NCBI RefSeq assembly: GCF_023715705.1
Contig: NZ_JAMBOS010000009.1
Span: forward strand, 62,001 to 126,000
Direction: 5' to 3'
Origin: Halalkalibacter oceani
GTDB lineage: Bacteria; Bacillota; Bacilli; Bacillales; Bacillaceae_D
Length of the DNA: 64,000 nt
Below the pieces are notes generated by a model, which ran no database searches, was not told the DNA's origin, and worked only from the letters and a program-made list of their open reading frames with translations. The position numbers and the translations under genes are program-made. Positions 37,637-46,644 of this stretch are shown here, one piece after another; the stretch's first letter is position 1, and the number at the start of each line of letters is the position of its first letter.

Positions 37637-38686
37637 ATGAAATTGAAAAAACGGATGATGGTCATGTTTGTAAGCGCTGTCTTGATGATTCTTTTCTTGG
37701 GGGCATGCGGCAATACGGATTCTTCAGCTGGTGGTTCAGCGGATGGTGGAGAGGGCACTGAGGAGCAGGTGAAAACGAAAACGATTAAAGTGGCCTTTAA
37801 CCAACCGGAAAATCATCCCCAGTTCAAGGCGATGGAGGAATTTGGCGAGCGCGTGTATGAATTGACGGACGGAGCTTATCAAATTGAAATTTCACCGAAT
37901 GAATTACTGGGCGCCCAGCGCGAAACAATCGAGCTGGCTCAGTCTGGAACGATCGAAATGTCGATTGTCGCCGGCAGTCTGCTTGAAAACTTCAACGAGG
38001 ATTTTGCCGTGTTCAATTTGCCCTATGTGTTTGATTCAGCTGAGCATCAAAAAGCGGTGTTAAAGGACAGTGACATTGTCGGTGACTTGTATAAGTCAAT
38101 TGAGGATCAGGGGATTACCGTATTAGCGGGATTCCATGGCGGAATCCGCAATGTCTATAATTCGATCAAGCCAATTGAGACACCTGAAGATTTACAGGGG
38201 ATGAAAATCCGTGTCATTGAAAGTGATACCAATATTCAGATGATGGCAGCGATGGGCGGCACCGGTACCCCAATGGGTCAGGGGGAAGTGTATACAGCAA
38301 TTCAGTCCGGCGTGCTGGATGGCGGTGAAAACAATGAATTGATTTTCGCCAATTTAAATCATGATGAGATTGCTCCTTATTATTCCTATACGCAGCATCT
38401 TATGTTTCCTGATTATTTGATCGTAAACACAAACTTCTTTACGAGCATGCCGGCCGAGCATCAGCAGATTTTCCTCGATGAGCTGGATAAGGCGATTGAT
38501 CTTGAGTTTGAATTGTGGGATCAGGATGTCGAAGCAGCCATCGCAGCAGCGGAGGAAGCCGGAGCAGAATTTAATTATCCGGATACGCAGCTTTTTAAAG
38601 ATGCCGTCCAGCCGGTTATCGATGAAAAATTAACGACTGATACCGCACAGGCCCTTTATGAAAAAGTGCAAAATGCTTTGCAATAG
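37637..38686 (+). CDS. dctP: TRAP transporter solute-binding lipoprotein (DctP)
   Basis: 349 aa. Lipoprotein signal with lipobox LGAC (Cys25), then a DctP/SiaP-type binding domain: KTIKVAFNQPENHPQF, ELLGAQRETIELAQSGTIEMSIV, and GMKIRVIES with the arginine that usually pairs with the substrate carboxylate. GGGGGA precedes the ATG. With DctQ and DctM it forms a sodium-coupled importer of a carboxylate; the kduD/kduI context suggests a uronate. Confidence 0.93.
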   Translation: MKLKKRMMVMFVSAVLMILFLGACGNTDSSAGGSADGGEGTEEQVKTKTIKVAFNQPENHPQFKAMEEFGERVYELTDGAYQIEISPNELLGAQRETIELAQSGTIEMSIVAGSLLENFNEDFAVFNLPYVFDSAEHQKAVLKDSDIVGDLYKSIEDQGITVLAGFHGGIRNVYNSIKPIETPEDLQGMKIRVIESDTNIQMMAAMGGTGTPMGQGEVYTAIQSGVLDGGENNELIFANLNHDEIAPYYSYTQHLMFPDYLIVNTNFFTSMPAEHQQIFLDELDKAIDLEFELWDQDVEAAIAAAEEAGAEFNYPDTQLFKDAVQPVIDEKLTTDTAQALYEKVQNALQ

Positions 38687-38707
38687 CTGATGGAGTGGTG
38701 ATATGAA

Positions 38708-39196
38708 TTGAATCTCATCAAAAAAGGCTTAGATAAAGTATTATCGTTATTCTGTATTGGACTATTCGGCTTTCTGGTACTGTTGGTTACCTGGCAGGTG
38801 TTCACTCGGTTCGTGTTAAACGATCCGAGTGTCATCTCAGAGGAATTGGCCAAATACTGCTTCGTCTGGCTTGTGTTATTCGGCGCCGCGTATGTATTTG
38901 GAGAGAAGGGACATATGTCGATCGAATTTATAAAACATACATTTCCGCAAAAATGGCAGCTCGGGGCTGATATTACGATTGAAGTCGTGATTATCGTGTT
39001 CGCCATTTGCGCGCTCGTAATGGGCGGGTATAACGCCACAAGCCTAGCATGGACACAAATGGCTGCCGCCTTACAAATTCCCGTCGGGTATTTATATGCC
39101 GCCATGCCATTAAGCGGGCTCTGCATCGTCTTTTATTGTCTGCATAATATTTACCATTTGATCAAACAAGGCGTGCCTCAAGCAAAGAAAGCATAG
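38708..39196 (+). CDS. dctQ: TRAP transporter small permease (DctQ)
   Basis: 162 aa, TTG start after GGAGTGG; the nearby ATG at 38703 is followed at once by a stop. Four membrane helices with the typical EELAKYCFVWLVLFGAAYVFGEKGHMSIEF stretch between helices two and three. Works with DctM. Confidence 0.9.
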   Translation: MNLIKKGLDKVLSLFCIGLFGFLVLLVTWQVFTRFVLNDPSVISEELAKYCFVWLVLFGAAYVFGEKGHMSIEFIKHTFPQKWQLGADITIEVVIIVFAICALVMGGYNATSLAWTQMAAALQIPVGYLYAAMPLSGLCIVFYCLHNIYHLIKQGVPQAKKA

Positions 39197-39221
39197 TTGC
39201 GCAAGGAAGGAGAACCTCCTG

Positions 39222-40532
39222 ATGGATGTTGCTGTTCAAGCCGCATTAATCCTGTTTATTAGTGTTGGTGTTTTGCTCGTGATCGGAGTGCCGATCAGCG
39301 TAAGTGTCGGTTTAGCATCCGTACTGGCGATGTTTACAATCGTCGATGCCGGAAATGGAATGTTGACGTCGGCCCAAAGATTATTTACCGGGATAAATTC
39401 GTTTACGCTGATTGCGATTCCGTTTTTTATCTTGGCTGGTGTCATTATGAATAATGGCGGTATAGCCATTCGGCTCGTCAATTGCGCCAAAGTGCTGAGT
39501 GGCCGGATGCCGGGCTCGCTTGCCCATACAAATATATTGGCTAATATGCTGTTTGGGTCGATTAGCGGATCAGCCGTTGCAGCTTCAGCAGCCGTCGGCA
39601 GCACGATGACGCCTCTTCAGGAAAAGGAAGGGTATGACCGCAAATTCAGCGCGGCCGTTAATATCGCCTCAGCACCGACCGGGATGCTTATACCGCCAAG
39701 TAACACTTTGATTGTGTATTCCCTTGTTAGTGGGGGAACTTCGATTGCCGCTTTATTTATGGCCGGCTATCTACCTGGAATTCTTTGGGGACTTGGTTGT
39801 ATGATCGTCGCGCTCGTGCTGGCAAAGCGGTATCGCTTAAAAAGAAATGATCGTATCAGTTTCAGCCAGGCACTGCTTGTTATGTTAGACGCGATTCCAA
39901 GCTTGCTGCTTGTCGTTATCGTCATTGGCGGGATTATCGGCGGTGTGTTCACGGCGACGGAAGGCTCAGCGATTGCCGTTGTTTACTCGCTTCTTCTTTC
40001 ATTCATATATAGAACGATAAAAGTGAAGGATTTGCCGCGGATTTTACTGGAGGCGACGAAAACAACGTCAATTGTTATCTTTTTAGTCGGCGTTTCTTCC
40101 ATTATGTCCTGGGTGATGTCCTTTACGAATATTCTCGGACTGATCGCCGACGGTCTGCTCAGCTTGACAAGTAATATTTTCGTGATTTTGTTAATTATGA
40201 ACGTAGTGCTGCTGCTCGTTGGAACATTTATGGATCCAACGCCTGCCGTTTTAATTTTCACCCCGATTTTTCTGCCGATTGCAGTCAGTTTTGGGATTGA
40301 TCCTGTTCATTTTGGCATTATGCTCGTTTTTAATCTTTGTATTGGAACGATCACCCCGCCGGTCGGACCTGTTCTCTTTGTCGGGGCGAAGGTGGCAAAT
40401 TTAAAAATTGAAGATGTTATTAAACCGCTTCTGCCTTTTTTCGTTGTCTCAGTTGCCGTGCTGCTGCTCATAACTTATGTGCCGCAGCTGTCAATATGGT
40501 TGCCGGGGATTCTTGGTTTGCACAACGGATAA
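39222..40532 (+). CDS. dctM: TRAP transporter large permease (DctM)
   Basis: 436 aa, AAGGAAGGAG upstream of the ATG. About 12 membrane helices of the DctM type, with IPFFILAGVIMNNGGIA, GSISGSAVAASAAVGSTMTP, PTGMLIPPSNTLIVYS and TPPVGPVLFVGAKVA. This is the sodium-driven translocating subunit. It follows DctQ by 25 bp. Confidence 0.95.
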   Translation: MDVAVQAALILFISVGVLLVIGVPISVSVGLASVLAMFTIVDAGNGMLTSAQRLFTGINSFTLIAIPFFILAGVIMNNGGIAIRLVNCAKVLSGRMPGSLAHTNILANMLFGSISGSAVAASAAVGSTMTPLQEKEGYDRKFSAAVNIASAPTGMLIPPSNTLIVYSLVSGGTSIAALFMAGYLPGILWGLGCMIVALVLAKRYRLKRNDRISFSQALLVMLDAIPSLLLVVIVIGGIIGGVFTATEGSAIAVVYSLLLSFIYRTIKVKDLPRILLEATKTTSIVIFLVGVSSIMSWVMSFTNILGLIADGLLSLTSNIFVILLIMNVVLLLVGTFMDPTPAVLIFTPIFLPIAVSFGIDPVHFGIMLVFNLCIGTITPPVGPVLFVGAKVANLKIEDVIKPLLPFFVVSVAVLLLITYVPQLSIWLPGILGLHNG

Positions 40533-40577
40533 AACAATGGATGGCAAAAGCTGAATTTTATAAAAGAGGTGGAGACG

Positions 40578-41594
40578 ATGAAGGCTGTTTTCTATGAGGG
40601 AGATAAAAAAATGACAGTAGGGGAATCGCGGCCGGTTCAACCGGAGGAAGGCGAGGTGCAAATTAAAGTTTCTCATTGTGGAATTTGCGGGACGGACCTT
40701 CATATTTATCATGGCGTGATGGACCATCGCGTTACCTTTCCGCAAATTTTAGGTCATGAAATGTCCGGTATTGTTGAGGAGGTCGGTAATGGTGTAGAGA
40801 ATGTCGCCGTCGGCGACCGGGTAACCGTCCGGCCTTTGTCGCCTTGCGGTCAATGTCCGGCTTGTGAAGCGGGCCACTCGCATATATGTCATCATCTTGC
40901 CTTTTTAGGAATCGAGACACAAGGAGCCTTTCAAACGTATTGGAATGTCCCTGCTTATACGATTCATAAGCTGCCGGAGAGTGTGTCATTAAAGCATGGC
41001 GCTTTAATCGAACCGTTGGCGGTTGCCTGCCATGATGTCAGAACCGGACAAATCGAAGCAGGCGAATATGTGGTCGTTATTGGTGGCGGACCAATAGGTG
41101 CTTTAATTGCGATGGTCGCAAGGCAGAAGGGCGCAACGGTAAAAATTGCTGAAATCAATCCTTATCGGATTAAGCTTCTCCAGCAGTTGGGCTTTGAAGT
41201 CGTTGATTCTAAAAACGACGATCTCGAAAAAATCGTTTATGCAGAAACGAATGGAGCGGGAGCGGACGTTGTCTTTGAGGTAACCTCTTCAAAAACAGGA
41301 GCGCAAATGATGACAAAGCTGCTGCGAACGAGAGGAAGAATTGTCATCGTTGGAATTTTTGGGCAAGCGCCGCAGGTTGACCTGTTTCAATTTTTTTGGA
41401 AGGAATTGAGGATGTTCGGGGCCCGCGTATACGAGCCGGAGGACTTTGACCAGGCGATTGCTCTGGCCGCGTCAGGCGAGCTGCCGCTTGAGCAGGTGAT
41501 AACAAATGTCTACCCATTGGAAAATCTCGAGCAGGGACTAAAGGAAATGGAAGGGGGCGGCAATGTGATGAAAGTGCTGCTCACTTGTTCATAA
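40578..41594 (+). CDS. Zinc-dependent alcohol dehydrogenase (MDR family)
   Basis: 338 aa from the ATG at 40578. Catalytic zinc ligands in CGICGTDLHIYHG and GHEMSG; structural-zinc cysteines in CGQCPACEAGHSHIC; NAD-binding VIGGGPIGALIA. Resembles threonine/sorbitol-type dehydrogenases. Between a TRAP importer and kduD it probably oxidises or reduces a sugar acid; which one is not clear. Confidence 0.87.
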   Translation: MKAVFYEGDKKMTVGESRPVQPEEGEVQIKVSHCGICGTDLHIYHGVMDHRVTFPQILGHEMSGIVEEVGNGVENVAVGDRVTVRPLSPCGQCPACEAGHSHICHHLAFLGIETQGAFQTYWNVPAYTIHKLPESVSLKHGALIEPLAVACHDVRTGQIEAGEYVVVIGGGPIGALIAMVARQKGATVKIAEINPYRIKLLQQLGFEVVDSKNDDLEKIVYAETNGAGADVVFEVTSSKTGAQMMTKLLRTRGRIVIVGIFGQAPQVDLFQFFWKELRMFGARVYEPEDFDQAIALAASGELPLEQVITNVYPLENLEQGLKEMEGGGNVMKVLLTCS

Positions 41595-41617
41595 AAAGAT
41601 AGGAGGTCAAAAGAGAG

Positions 41618-42385
41618 ATGACTGTACTCGATATGTTTAAGCTTGATGGAAAAAGGGCGCTGGTCACAGGATGCAAGCGCGGAATTGGCAAGGCGCTTGC
41701 CGAGGCTTTGGCTGAAGCAGGGGCCGATATTATCGGTGTTAGCGCGACTCTTGGGGAAAACAGTGAGGTGGAGCAAAGCGTAAAAGCATTAGGCCGGCAG
41801 TTCAAGGGCTATACTTGTGATTTTTCAGACCGCGATCAGCTCTATGCATTTATTGCCGAGCTACAAAGGGATTTCGGAACGATTGATATTCTAGTCAACA
41901 ATGCAGGGACGATTAAAAGAAACCCGGCTGCGGAGCATTCGGATGAATACTGGGATGAGGTTGTTAATGTGAACCTGGACGCGCAATTTATTTTAAGCCG
42001 GGAAATCGGGAAAATGATGATATCACAACAATCTGGTAAAATCATTTTCACCGCTTCGTTGCTGACGTTTCAGGGTGGGATCAATGTACCGGGGTATGCG
42101 GCAAGCAAAGGGGCGATTGGTCAATTAACGAAGGCGCTGGCAAACGAGTGGGCGGCGAAGGGAATTCAGGTTAACGCGATCGCCCCAGGTTATATTGCAA
42201 CCGATAATACAGAGGCATTGCGTGCGGATCCCCAACGCTCACAAGAAATACTGGCGCGGATCCCTGCCGGCCGCTGGGGAGAACCGGAAGATTTTAAGGC
42301 AACCATTGTTTATTTAGCATCGAATGCATCGAATTACGTCAACGGCACGATTATTACCGTCGACGGAGGCTGGATGGGCAGGTAA
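41618..42385 (+). CDS. kduD: 2-dehydro-3-deoxy-D-gluconate 5-dehydrogenase (KduD)
   Basis: 255-aa SDR. TGCKRGIGKALAEALAEAGADIIG (cofactor), NNAG, and catalytic Y-x-x-x-K in GYAASKGAI. The start FKLDGKRALVTGCKRGIG and the ending YVNGTIITVDGGWMGR are characteristic of KduD, which reduces 2,5-diketo-3-deoxygluconate to KDG. The pairing with KduI downstream supports the call. Confidence 0.9.
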   Translation: MTVLDMFKLDGKRALVTGCKRGIGKALAEALAEAGADIIGVSATLGENSEVEQSVKALGRQFKGYTCDFSDRDQLYAFIAELQRDFGTIDILVNNAGTIKRNPAAEHSDEYWDEVVNVNLDAQFILSREIGKMMISQQSGKIIFTASLLTFQGGINVPGYAASKGAIGQLTKALANEWAAKGIQVNAIAPGYIATDNTEALRADPQRSQEILARIPAGRWGEPEDFKATIVYLASNASNYVNGTIITVDGGWMGR

Positions 42386-42422
42386 ATAAGGGAGAGAAAA
42401 AGAAGAGAAGGGATTGGAGAAT

Positions 42423-43253
42423 ATGGAGAATCGATATGCGGCAAACCCGACTGATGTAAAGCAATATACAACCGAACGTCTGAGGGAAGACTTTCTTATC
42501 GAGAAGTTGTTTACTGATGGAGAACTAAAAATGGTGTACAGTCACTATGACCGGACCGTCATTGGCGGCGCGGTTCCGGTGGAGAACGAGCTAAAGCTTG
42601 AAGCGGGTGATTTTCTGCGTACTGCTTATTTTCTCGAACGCCGTGAAGTGGGCATTATTAATATTGGTGGTCAAGGGAAGGTTACGGTCGACGGTGAGGA
42701 ATATCTTCTGAATAAGCGTGATTGTCTCTATATCGGCCGCGGGAAGAAAAGTGTGCTGTTTGCAAGTGTCGACGTTAAAGCGCCAGCGAGGCTTTACTTT
42801 GTCTCGACAACGGCGCACCGGGATTATCCGACGAAGGTGCTGCCGATTGACGCTGCCGTTCCAACAAGACTCGGTTCAGGTGCGCAGTCCAATAACCGGA
42901 CGATTTACAAATACATTCATGAGGAAGGAATTCAAAGCTGTCAGCTGATGATGGGGATGACGATTTTGGAGCCGAATAATATGTGGAATACAATGCCTGC
43001 CCATGTGCATGATCGGCGCAATGAGGTTTATCTCTATTTTGATATGGAGGAAGAGTCGCGTGTGTTCCATTTCATGGGGGAGCCGTCAGAGACGAGGCAT
43101 TTACTCGTCAAAAATGAGGAAGCCGTCATTTCGCCACCCTGGTCGATTCATTCTGGTGTAGGCACGAACAATTATACGTTTATATGGGCGATGGCTGGTG
43201 AAAATTATACCTTTACAGACATGGATTTTGTAGAGATGAAGAATCTCCGTTAA
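42423..43253 (+). CDS. kduI: 5-dehydro-4-deoxy-D-glucuronate isomerase (KduI)
   Basis: 276 aa from the ATG at 42423, the length of B. subtilis KduI. Cupin-fold zinc isomerase converting 4-deoxy-L-threo-5-hexosulose uronate to 2,5-diketo-3-deoxygluconate. Metal ligands are in NTMPAHVHDRRNEVYLYFDM and PPWSIHSGVGT. Last gene of the TRAP-kdu run. KDG kinase and KDPG aldolase genes are not in the window. Confidence 0.95.
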   Translation: MENRYAANPTDVKQYTTERLREDFLIEKLFTDGELKMVYSHYDRTVIGGAVPVENELKLEAGDFLRTAYFLERREVGIINIGGQGKVTVDGEEYLLNKRDCLYIGRGKKSVLFASVDVKAPARLYFVSTTAHRDYPTKVLPIDAAVPTRLGSGAQSNNRTIYKYIHEEGIQSCQLMMGMTILEPNNMWNTMPAHVHDRRNEVYLYFDMEEESRVFHFMGEPSETRHLLVKNEEAVISPPWSIHSGVGTNNYTFIWAMAGENYTFTDMDFVEMKNLR

Positions 43254-43314
43254 AAAAGAGAGCTTGAGCAAAAACTGGCTTTGGACCTACTGGCAATGGC
43301 TTCACACGCCACAA

Positions 43315-43345
43315 GCCCGTTGTGAGAAACCCACTCACAACGGGC
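43315..43345. terminator. Perfect hairpin after kduI
   Basis: GCCCGTTGTGAG (43315-43326) and CTCACAACGGGC (43334-43345) form a 12-bp perfect stem with a 7-nt loop. No long T run, so it may be part of the intergenic repeat rather than the main terminator. Confidence 0.6.
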
Positions 43346-43380
43346 TTTAAAAGATCGTGGCGGTTCCGCTCATTGCTTAA

Positions 43381-43425
43381 GGCTGGGCAAAAGGTAAAAA
43401 AACAACCTTTTGTCCCAGCCTCTCT
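43381..43425. terminator. Repeat-family hairpin between kduI and dapA
   Basis: GGCTGGGCAAAAGG (43381-43394) pairs with CCTTTTGTCCCAGCC (43406-43420) with a one-base bulge. It is preceded by CATTGCTTAAG and lies between convergent kduI and dapA. Third clear copy of the stem also seen at 35151 and 36464. Confidence 0.65.
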
Positions 43426-43441
43426 TGGAACGCTCCCTTAA

Positions 43442-44329
43442 TTAGCTGACAAAGAAATTCATCGTCGGGGTGATGACGCTTTTCAGCTGCTGTTGCTGTT
43501 CGGCTGAAAGCGGTACAAGCGGCAGCCGGACCGAACCGGCTTTAATCCCCTGCATTTCCAGCGCAGCCTTTACCGGAGTCGGGTTAGGTGCCATAAACAA
43601 TGATTTCATCACCGGCAGGAGCTGGCGATGCTGCAGGGCAGCAGCTTGAACCTGTCCCGCCTGAAAATTACGGACCATTTGCTGCATTTCATTGCCGATA
43701 ATATGCGAGGCGACTGACACGACACCAATTCCGCCGATGGAAAGAATCGGCAGTGTCAGGCTGTCATCTCCACTGTAAAGGGAGAAACCGTCTGGAGCGC
43801 CTTCGATAATCGCCGCCATTGCTTCTAAATCCGCGCTGGCTTCTTTCGTCGCGACAATATTAGGCACCTCGGCAAGGCGCAGCGTCGTTTCAACCGACAT
43901 CGTCACAGCGCTGCGGCCAGGGATGTTATATAACATCACCGGAAGCTTTGTAGACTGGGCGATCGTGCTGAAATGGGCAAAGATTCCTTCTTGGGAAGGC
44001 TTATTATAATAAGGAACGACAAGCATAATGCCATCGACACCGAGCTTTTCCGCCTTTTGTGTCAGCTCGATGGAAGCCTGTGTATTATTTGAGCCTGTGC
44101 CGGCAATAACCGGAACCTTACCGTCCGCTGCTTTTACAACTGTGTCAAACAATAAGCATTTCTCTTCTGTTGATAATGTCGGCGATTCACCTGTTGTTCC
44201 ACCAACGACCAATGCGTCTGAGCCATTCGCGATTAAATGGGCGACAAGCTCCTTTGTTGCTTCTACATCAACTTGTCCATGCTGATTAAACGGTGTCACC
44301 ATCGCTGTAATAATTCGTCCGAAATTCAT
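43442..44329 (-). CDS. dapA: 4-hydroxy-tetrahydrodipicolinate synthase (DapA)
   Basis: 295 aa. Condenses pyruvate with aspartate semialdehyde for lysine, diaminopimelate and dipicolinate. All key residues are present: GGTTGESPTL, catalytic Y134 in MLYNIPGR with R139, and Schiff-base K162 in VATKEAS. It is preceded by a lysine riboswitch and terminator, which confirms a lysine-pathway role and separates it from the divergent DHDPS-family gene at 59939. The usual asd-dapG neighbours are absent here. Confidence 0.95.
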   Translation of the reverse strand: MNFGRIITAMVTPFNQHGQVDVEATKELVAHLIANGSDALVVGGTTGESPTLSTEEKCLLFDTVVKAADGKVPVIAGTGSNNTQASIELTQKAEKLGVDGIMLVVPYYNKPSQEGIFAHFSTIAQSTKLPVMLYNIPGRSAVTMSVETTLRLAEVPNIVATKEASADLEAMAAIIEGAPDGFSLYSGDDSLTLPILSIGGIGVVSVASHIIGNEMQQMVRNFQAGQVQAAALQHRQLLPVMKSLFMAPNPTPVKAALEMQGIKAGSVRLPLVPLSAEQQQQLKSVITPTMNFFVS

Positions 44330-44390
44330 CCTGATTCACCCTCAATTCTAAAAAGTTTACATACGTTGTTTGGGCTACTTTGGGAAGCAC

Positions 44391-44424
44391 AAAAAAACAA
44401 CAACGAGCTCTCGACTCATTGTTG
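44391..44424 (-). terminator. Riboswitch-controlled terminator upstream of dapA
   Basis: On the minus strand, CAACAATGAG (44415-44424) pairs with CTCGTTGTTG (44398-44407) with one wobble, followed by seven T's. It lies 62 bp before the dapA start and just downstream of the lysine aptamer, as expected for attenuation. Confidence 0.85.
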
Positions 44425-44473
44425 CAGGGCTAGCTGTACATAAGTACGTAAACAACGCTAGACCAATCAATGT

Positions 44474-44650
44474 GTGAGATAGCCCTCCATATAGCAAACG
44501 CTATATGACAGTCCTGTATTTATTCAATACAGTCCCAGCCAACGGACTATGAGCTTCCGTTAACTTCGGCAAATTCCCCTTTCAACCTGCTTCTTCAGAG
44601 CTCATACTCCTCGACAAGCTTACTTATGGCATTTGCGCCTCTACCCTCAC
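44474..44650 (-). ncRNA. Lysine riboswitch (L box) controlling dapA
   Basis: Read on the minus strand, the conserved L-box elements come in order: GGTAGAGGCGC, AGTAAGC, GTTGAAAGGGGAA, TGCCGAAG, TTGGCTGGG, GGACTGTCA and GGAGGGCTATC. The P1 helix is made by GTGAGGGTAG and CTATCTCAC. Lysine binding is expected to favour the terminator at 44391-44424 and shut off dapA. Confidence 0.96.
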
Positions 44651-44783
44651 TTCAGCGTATGAAGTAAGTTCTTACATGAATTTGTGTCTACCTTAACAGA
44701 TGCTGCTAATAATTGCAATACTTTAGGGCGAATTTGAATGATTCTTAAAAAGAACCGATGAAAATTCAAGAAACAGGCTTTTC

Positions 44784-44939
44784 TTATTTCATTAAGAAAG
44801 GAACCATTTTTGTTTGCAATTGATTCAGCAGTTTGTCAAGCTCCTGGCTGCATTGTACGGTGACCTCTGCGGTCAGTCCGTAGGTTTTGGCAAGTGTTAA
44901 CATTTGTTCCCGCTTTTGTTCAATTTTTAAGTAATACAT
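44784..44939 (-). CDS. Spo0E-like aspartyl-phosphate phosphatase
   Basis: 51 aa from the ATG at 44939, 7 bp after GGAG; a longer in-frame start lacks such a site. Two-helix hairpin with the signature SQELDKLLNQLQ. Family members dephosphorylate Spo0A~P and delay sporulation. Stand-alone gene upstream of the dapA leader. Confidence 0.85.
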   Translation of the reverse strand: MYYLKIEQKREQMLTLAKTYGLTAEVTVQCSQELDKLLNQLQTKMVPFLMK

Positions 44940-45172
44940 TGCTTCACTCCATTTTATATTTTGCAAATTGCACATTGTTTTATCTCTCACAATGCTACAT
45001 TATACCCGGTTTTTGTAAATAAAAAAGCGATTCCACGAAAGTAGTCAGAAATAGAGATGTTTCCTGATAATTCGACATTTCTTTCAGTGGAGCGTTGCAC
45101 CAATACTGTTGAATATTGCAAGAGTGAAATAAAAAGAATGTCGCAAACTAACCAAAAAGAAAGGAGGTAACG

Positions 45173-45877
45173 ATGAAGAATTTTATTTGCATCATTCTTA
45201 TATCGGGTATTCTTTTTTGCGGCGGGTGTCAAGTAGAACAAAAGTCGGTCATGGGGGCCAACTCCAATCGCGAGGAAGGCTTCAGCGGCTACGGGGTGAC
45301 GCACGTCCGCAGCCTGGAAGGACCGTTAATGGATCTGGTCGTCCCTGATCGCGCTCCTAAAGGGTTGACAGACCCTGTACATTCCCTTCGTCATGAAGGC
45401 CAGTATACAACGAATAAGCGGATTCTAAGCACAAGGCGTGGAGAACGAATATTGAATAACCGGCTGAACGTGTTGCGCGATAAATACCCTCATCGTGATA
45501 AGCCGTATTTGCAAAAGAAACCGTACCAGGTTCAAACGGAACAAACAGCACAGGGGGCAAGGCTCCGTCGGATTGAACAACGGATTGAAGCCCTTGAACA
45601 TATCGAGGATGCCCATGTGCTCGCCGAAGGAGACCGGATTATTATCGGAATCGAATCAGATGAACAGGACCGGAAAAAGGTAATTAACGCCGTCGAAAAT
45701 GAAATCAGTGATGAGATAGGCGGAGCCACTGTCTATATTACAACAAATCGGCGCCTGATTAACCAAATGAATGCGATTGAGCACCATGTCTCCTGGCCTC
45801 ATCCGTTTGAGGGGGTTGGCGGCACCGTGGGTGAAATCGCCGATCTGATTGATGATACGGTTCAGGGGCGCAGGTAA
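45173..45877 (+). CDS. YhcN/YlaJ family sporulation lipoprotein
   Basis: 234 aa, AAAGGAGG before the ATG. Lipoprotein signal with CGGC lipobox (Cys19). The C-terminal domain (about 135-225; ARLRRIEQRIEALEHIEDAHVLAEGDRIIIGIES and VYITTNRRLINQMNAIE) is the spore lipoprotein YhcN/YlaJ domain, found in spore membrane proteins. The long middle region is charged and unlike the short B. subtilis YhcN. Confidence 0.85.
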   Translation: MKNFICIILISGILFCGGCQVEQKSVMGANSNREEGFSGYGVTHVRSLEGPLMDLVVPDRAPKGLTDPVHSLRHEGQYTTNKRILSTRRGERILNNRLNVLRDKYPHRDKPYLQKKPYQVQTEQTAQGARLRRIEQRIEALEHIEDAHVLAEGDRIIIGIESDEQDRKKVINAVENEISDEIGGATVYITTNRRLINQMNAIEHHVSWPHPFEGVGGTVGEIADLIDDTVQGRR

Positions 45878-45902
45878 CTGCGCACGCTGTCCGTTCACCA
45901 TC

Positions 45903-45948
45903 CTGAAAAAAGTTGTGCCAACCTGTGTGTGGAACAACTTTTTTTCAG
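45903..45948. terminator. Bidirectional terminator between convergent lipoprotein genes
   Basis: CTGAAAAAAGTTGT (45903-45916) pairs with ACAACTTTTTTTCAG (45934-45948), T-rich on both strands. Confidence 0.85.
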
Positions 45949-45953
45949 TGGAA

Positions 45954-46523
45954 TTAGTAAAGACCGTGTTCTTCCGAGACATTTAAATATTCTCGTTCCA
46001 TCAGCTTATGGGACATGACCACATTTTCATAATAAATTCTACCGTTCGCGAGCTGCGACATATCACCGCTGTCAGCCACTGCTGTAATCAGATCTGAAAG
46101 CGCGCGTGCTTCAATTAACGTACTCATCTGGACCTGGAAAAAGCCATTAAATTCAGGAGGAGGCGTCAATGCTTGAAGCTGCTCGCTCTGCGTTTCAAAA
46201 GCCGTTAAGGCGGCCTCGATATGCTGAAGTTCTCCCGGCGCGAGGTTTGGTGAATCAAAATAAGGAGAAATCTCCCGAAGCAACTCGCCTGATTGCGCTA
46301 AGTAGTAGCCAACTTCACTGGCAAAAGACTGAAGCTCATTCGTTTGCAAGCCGCGCACTTTATTTTGATCTGTATTGTTGGAATGGAGAGCCAGGTTGTC
46401 CGCGGGCTTATTCTGCTCAGCTTCGAGGTTTTTGACAAGATCGGCTTGTGGGTTCATGCCACAGCCTGAAAGCAGAAAAAATAAAGGAAGCATCATCGTG
46501 AGGAACGTGGCTCGACTACACAT
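45954..46523 (-). CDS. Lipoprotein of unknown function
   Basis: 189 aa. Signal peptide with lipobox LSGC (Cys21). The mature part is polar and helical (EVGYYLAQSGELLREISPYFDS; AALTAFETQSEQLQALTPP; ALSDLITAVADSG). No enzyme motif. It might be related to small Bacillus envelope lipoproteins with DUF-type helical bundles; not recognised. Convergent with the YhcN-like gene. Confidence 0.7.
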   Translation of the reverse strand: MCSRATFLTMMLPLFFLLSGCGMNPQADLVKNLEAEQNKPADNLALHSNNTDQNKVRGLQTNELQSFASEVGYYLAQSGELLREISPYFDSPNLAPGELQHIEAALTAFETQSEQLQALTPPPEFNGFFQVQMSTLIEARALSDLITAVADSGDMSQLANGRIYYENVVMSHKLMEREYLNVSEEHGLY

Positions 46524-46644
46524 AGATCTTCAACTCTCTTTCATAACCAATTTTTCTTTAGTATGGAAGCATCCGCTTTTTTTATGCATCATGGCTCCGG
46601 CTAACCCGTATATATGGTAGAAAGGGGGGAAGGGGGAGCGGAGC

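Noticed and set aside
44987-45304. 105-codon minus-strand open frame upstream of the Spo0E-like gene
   Set aside because: Antisense to the start of the YhcN-like gene, without a ribosome binding site.
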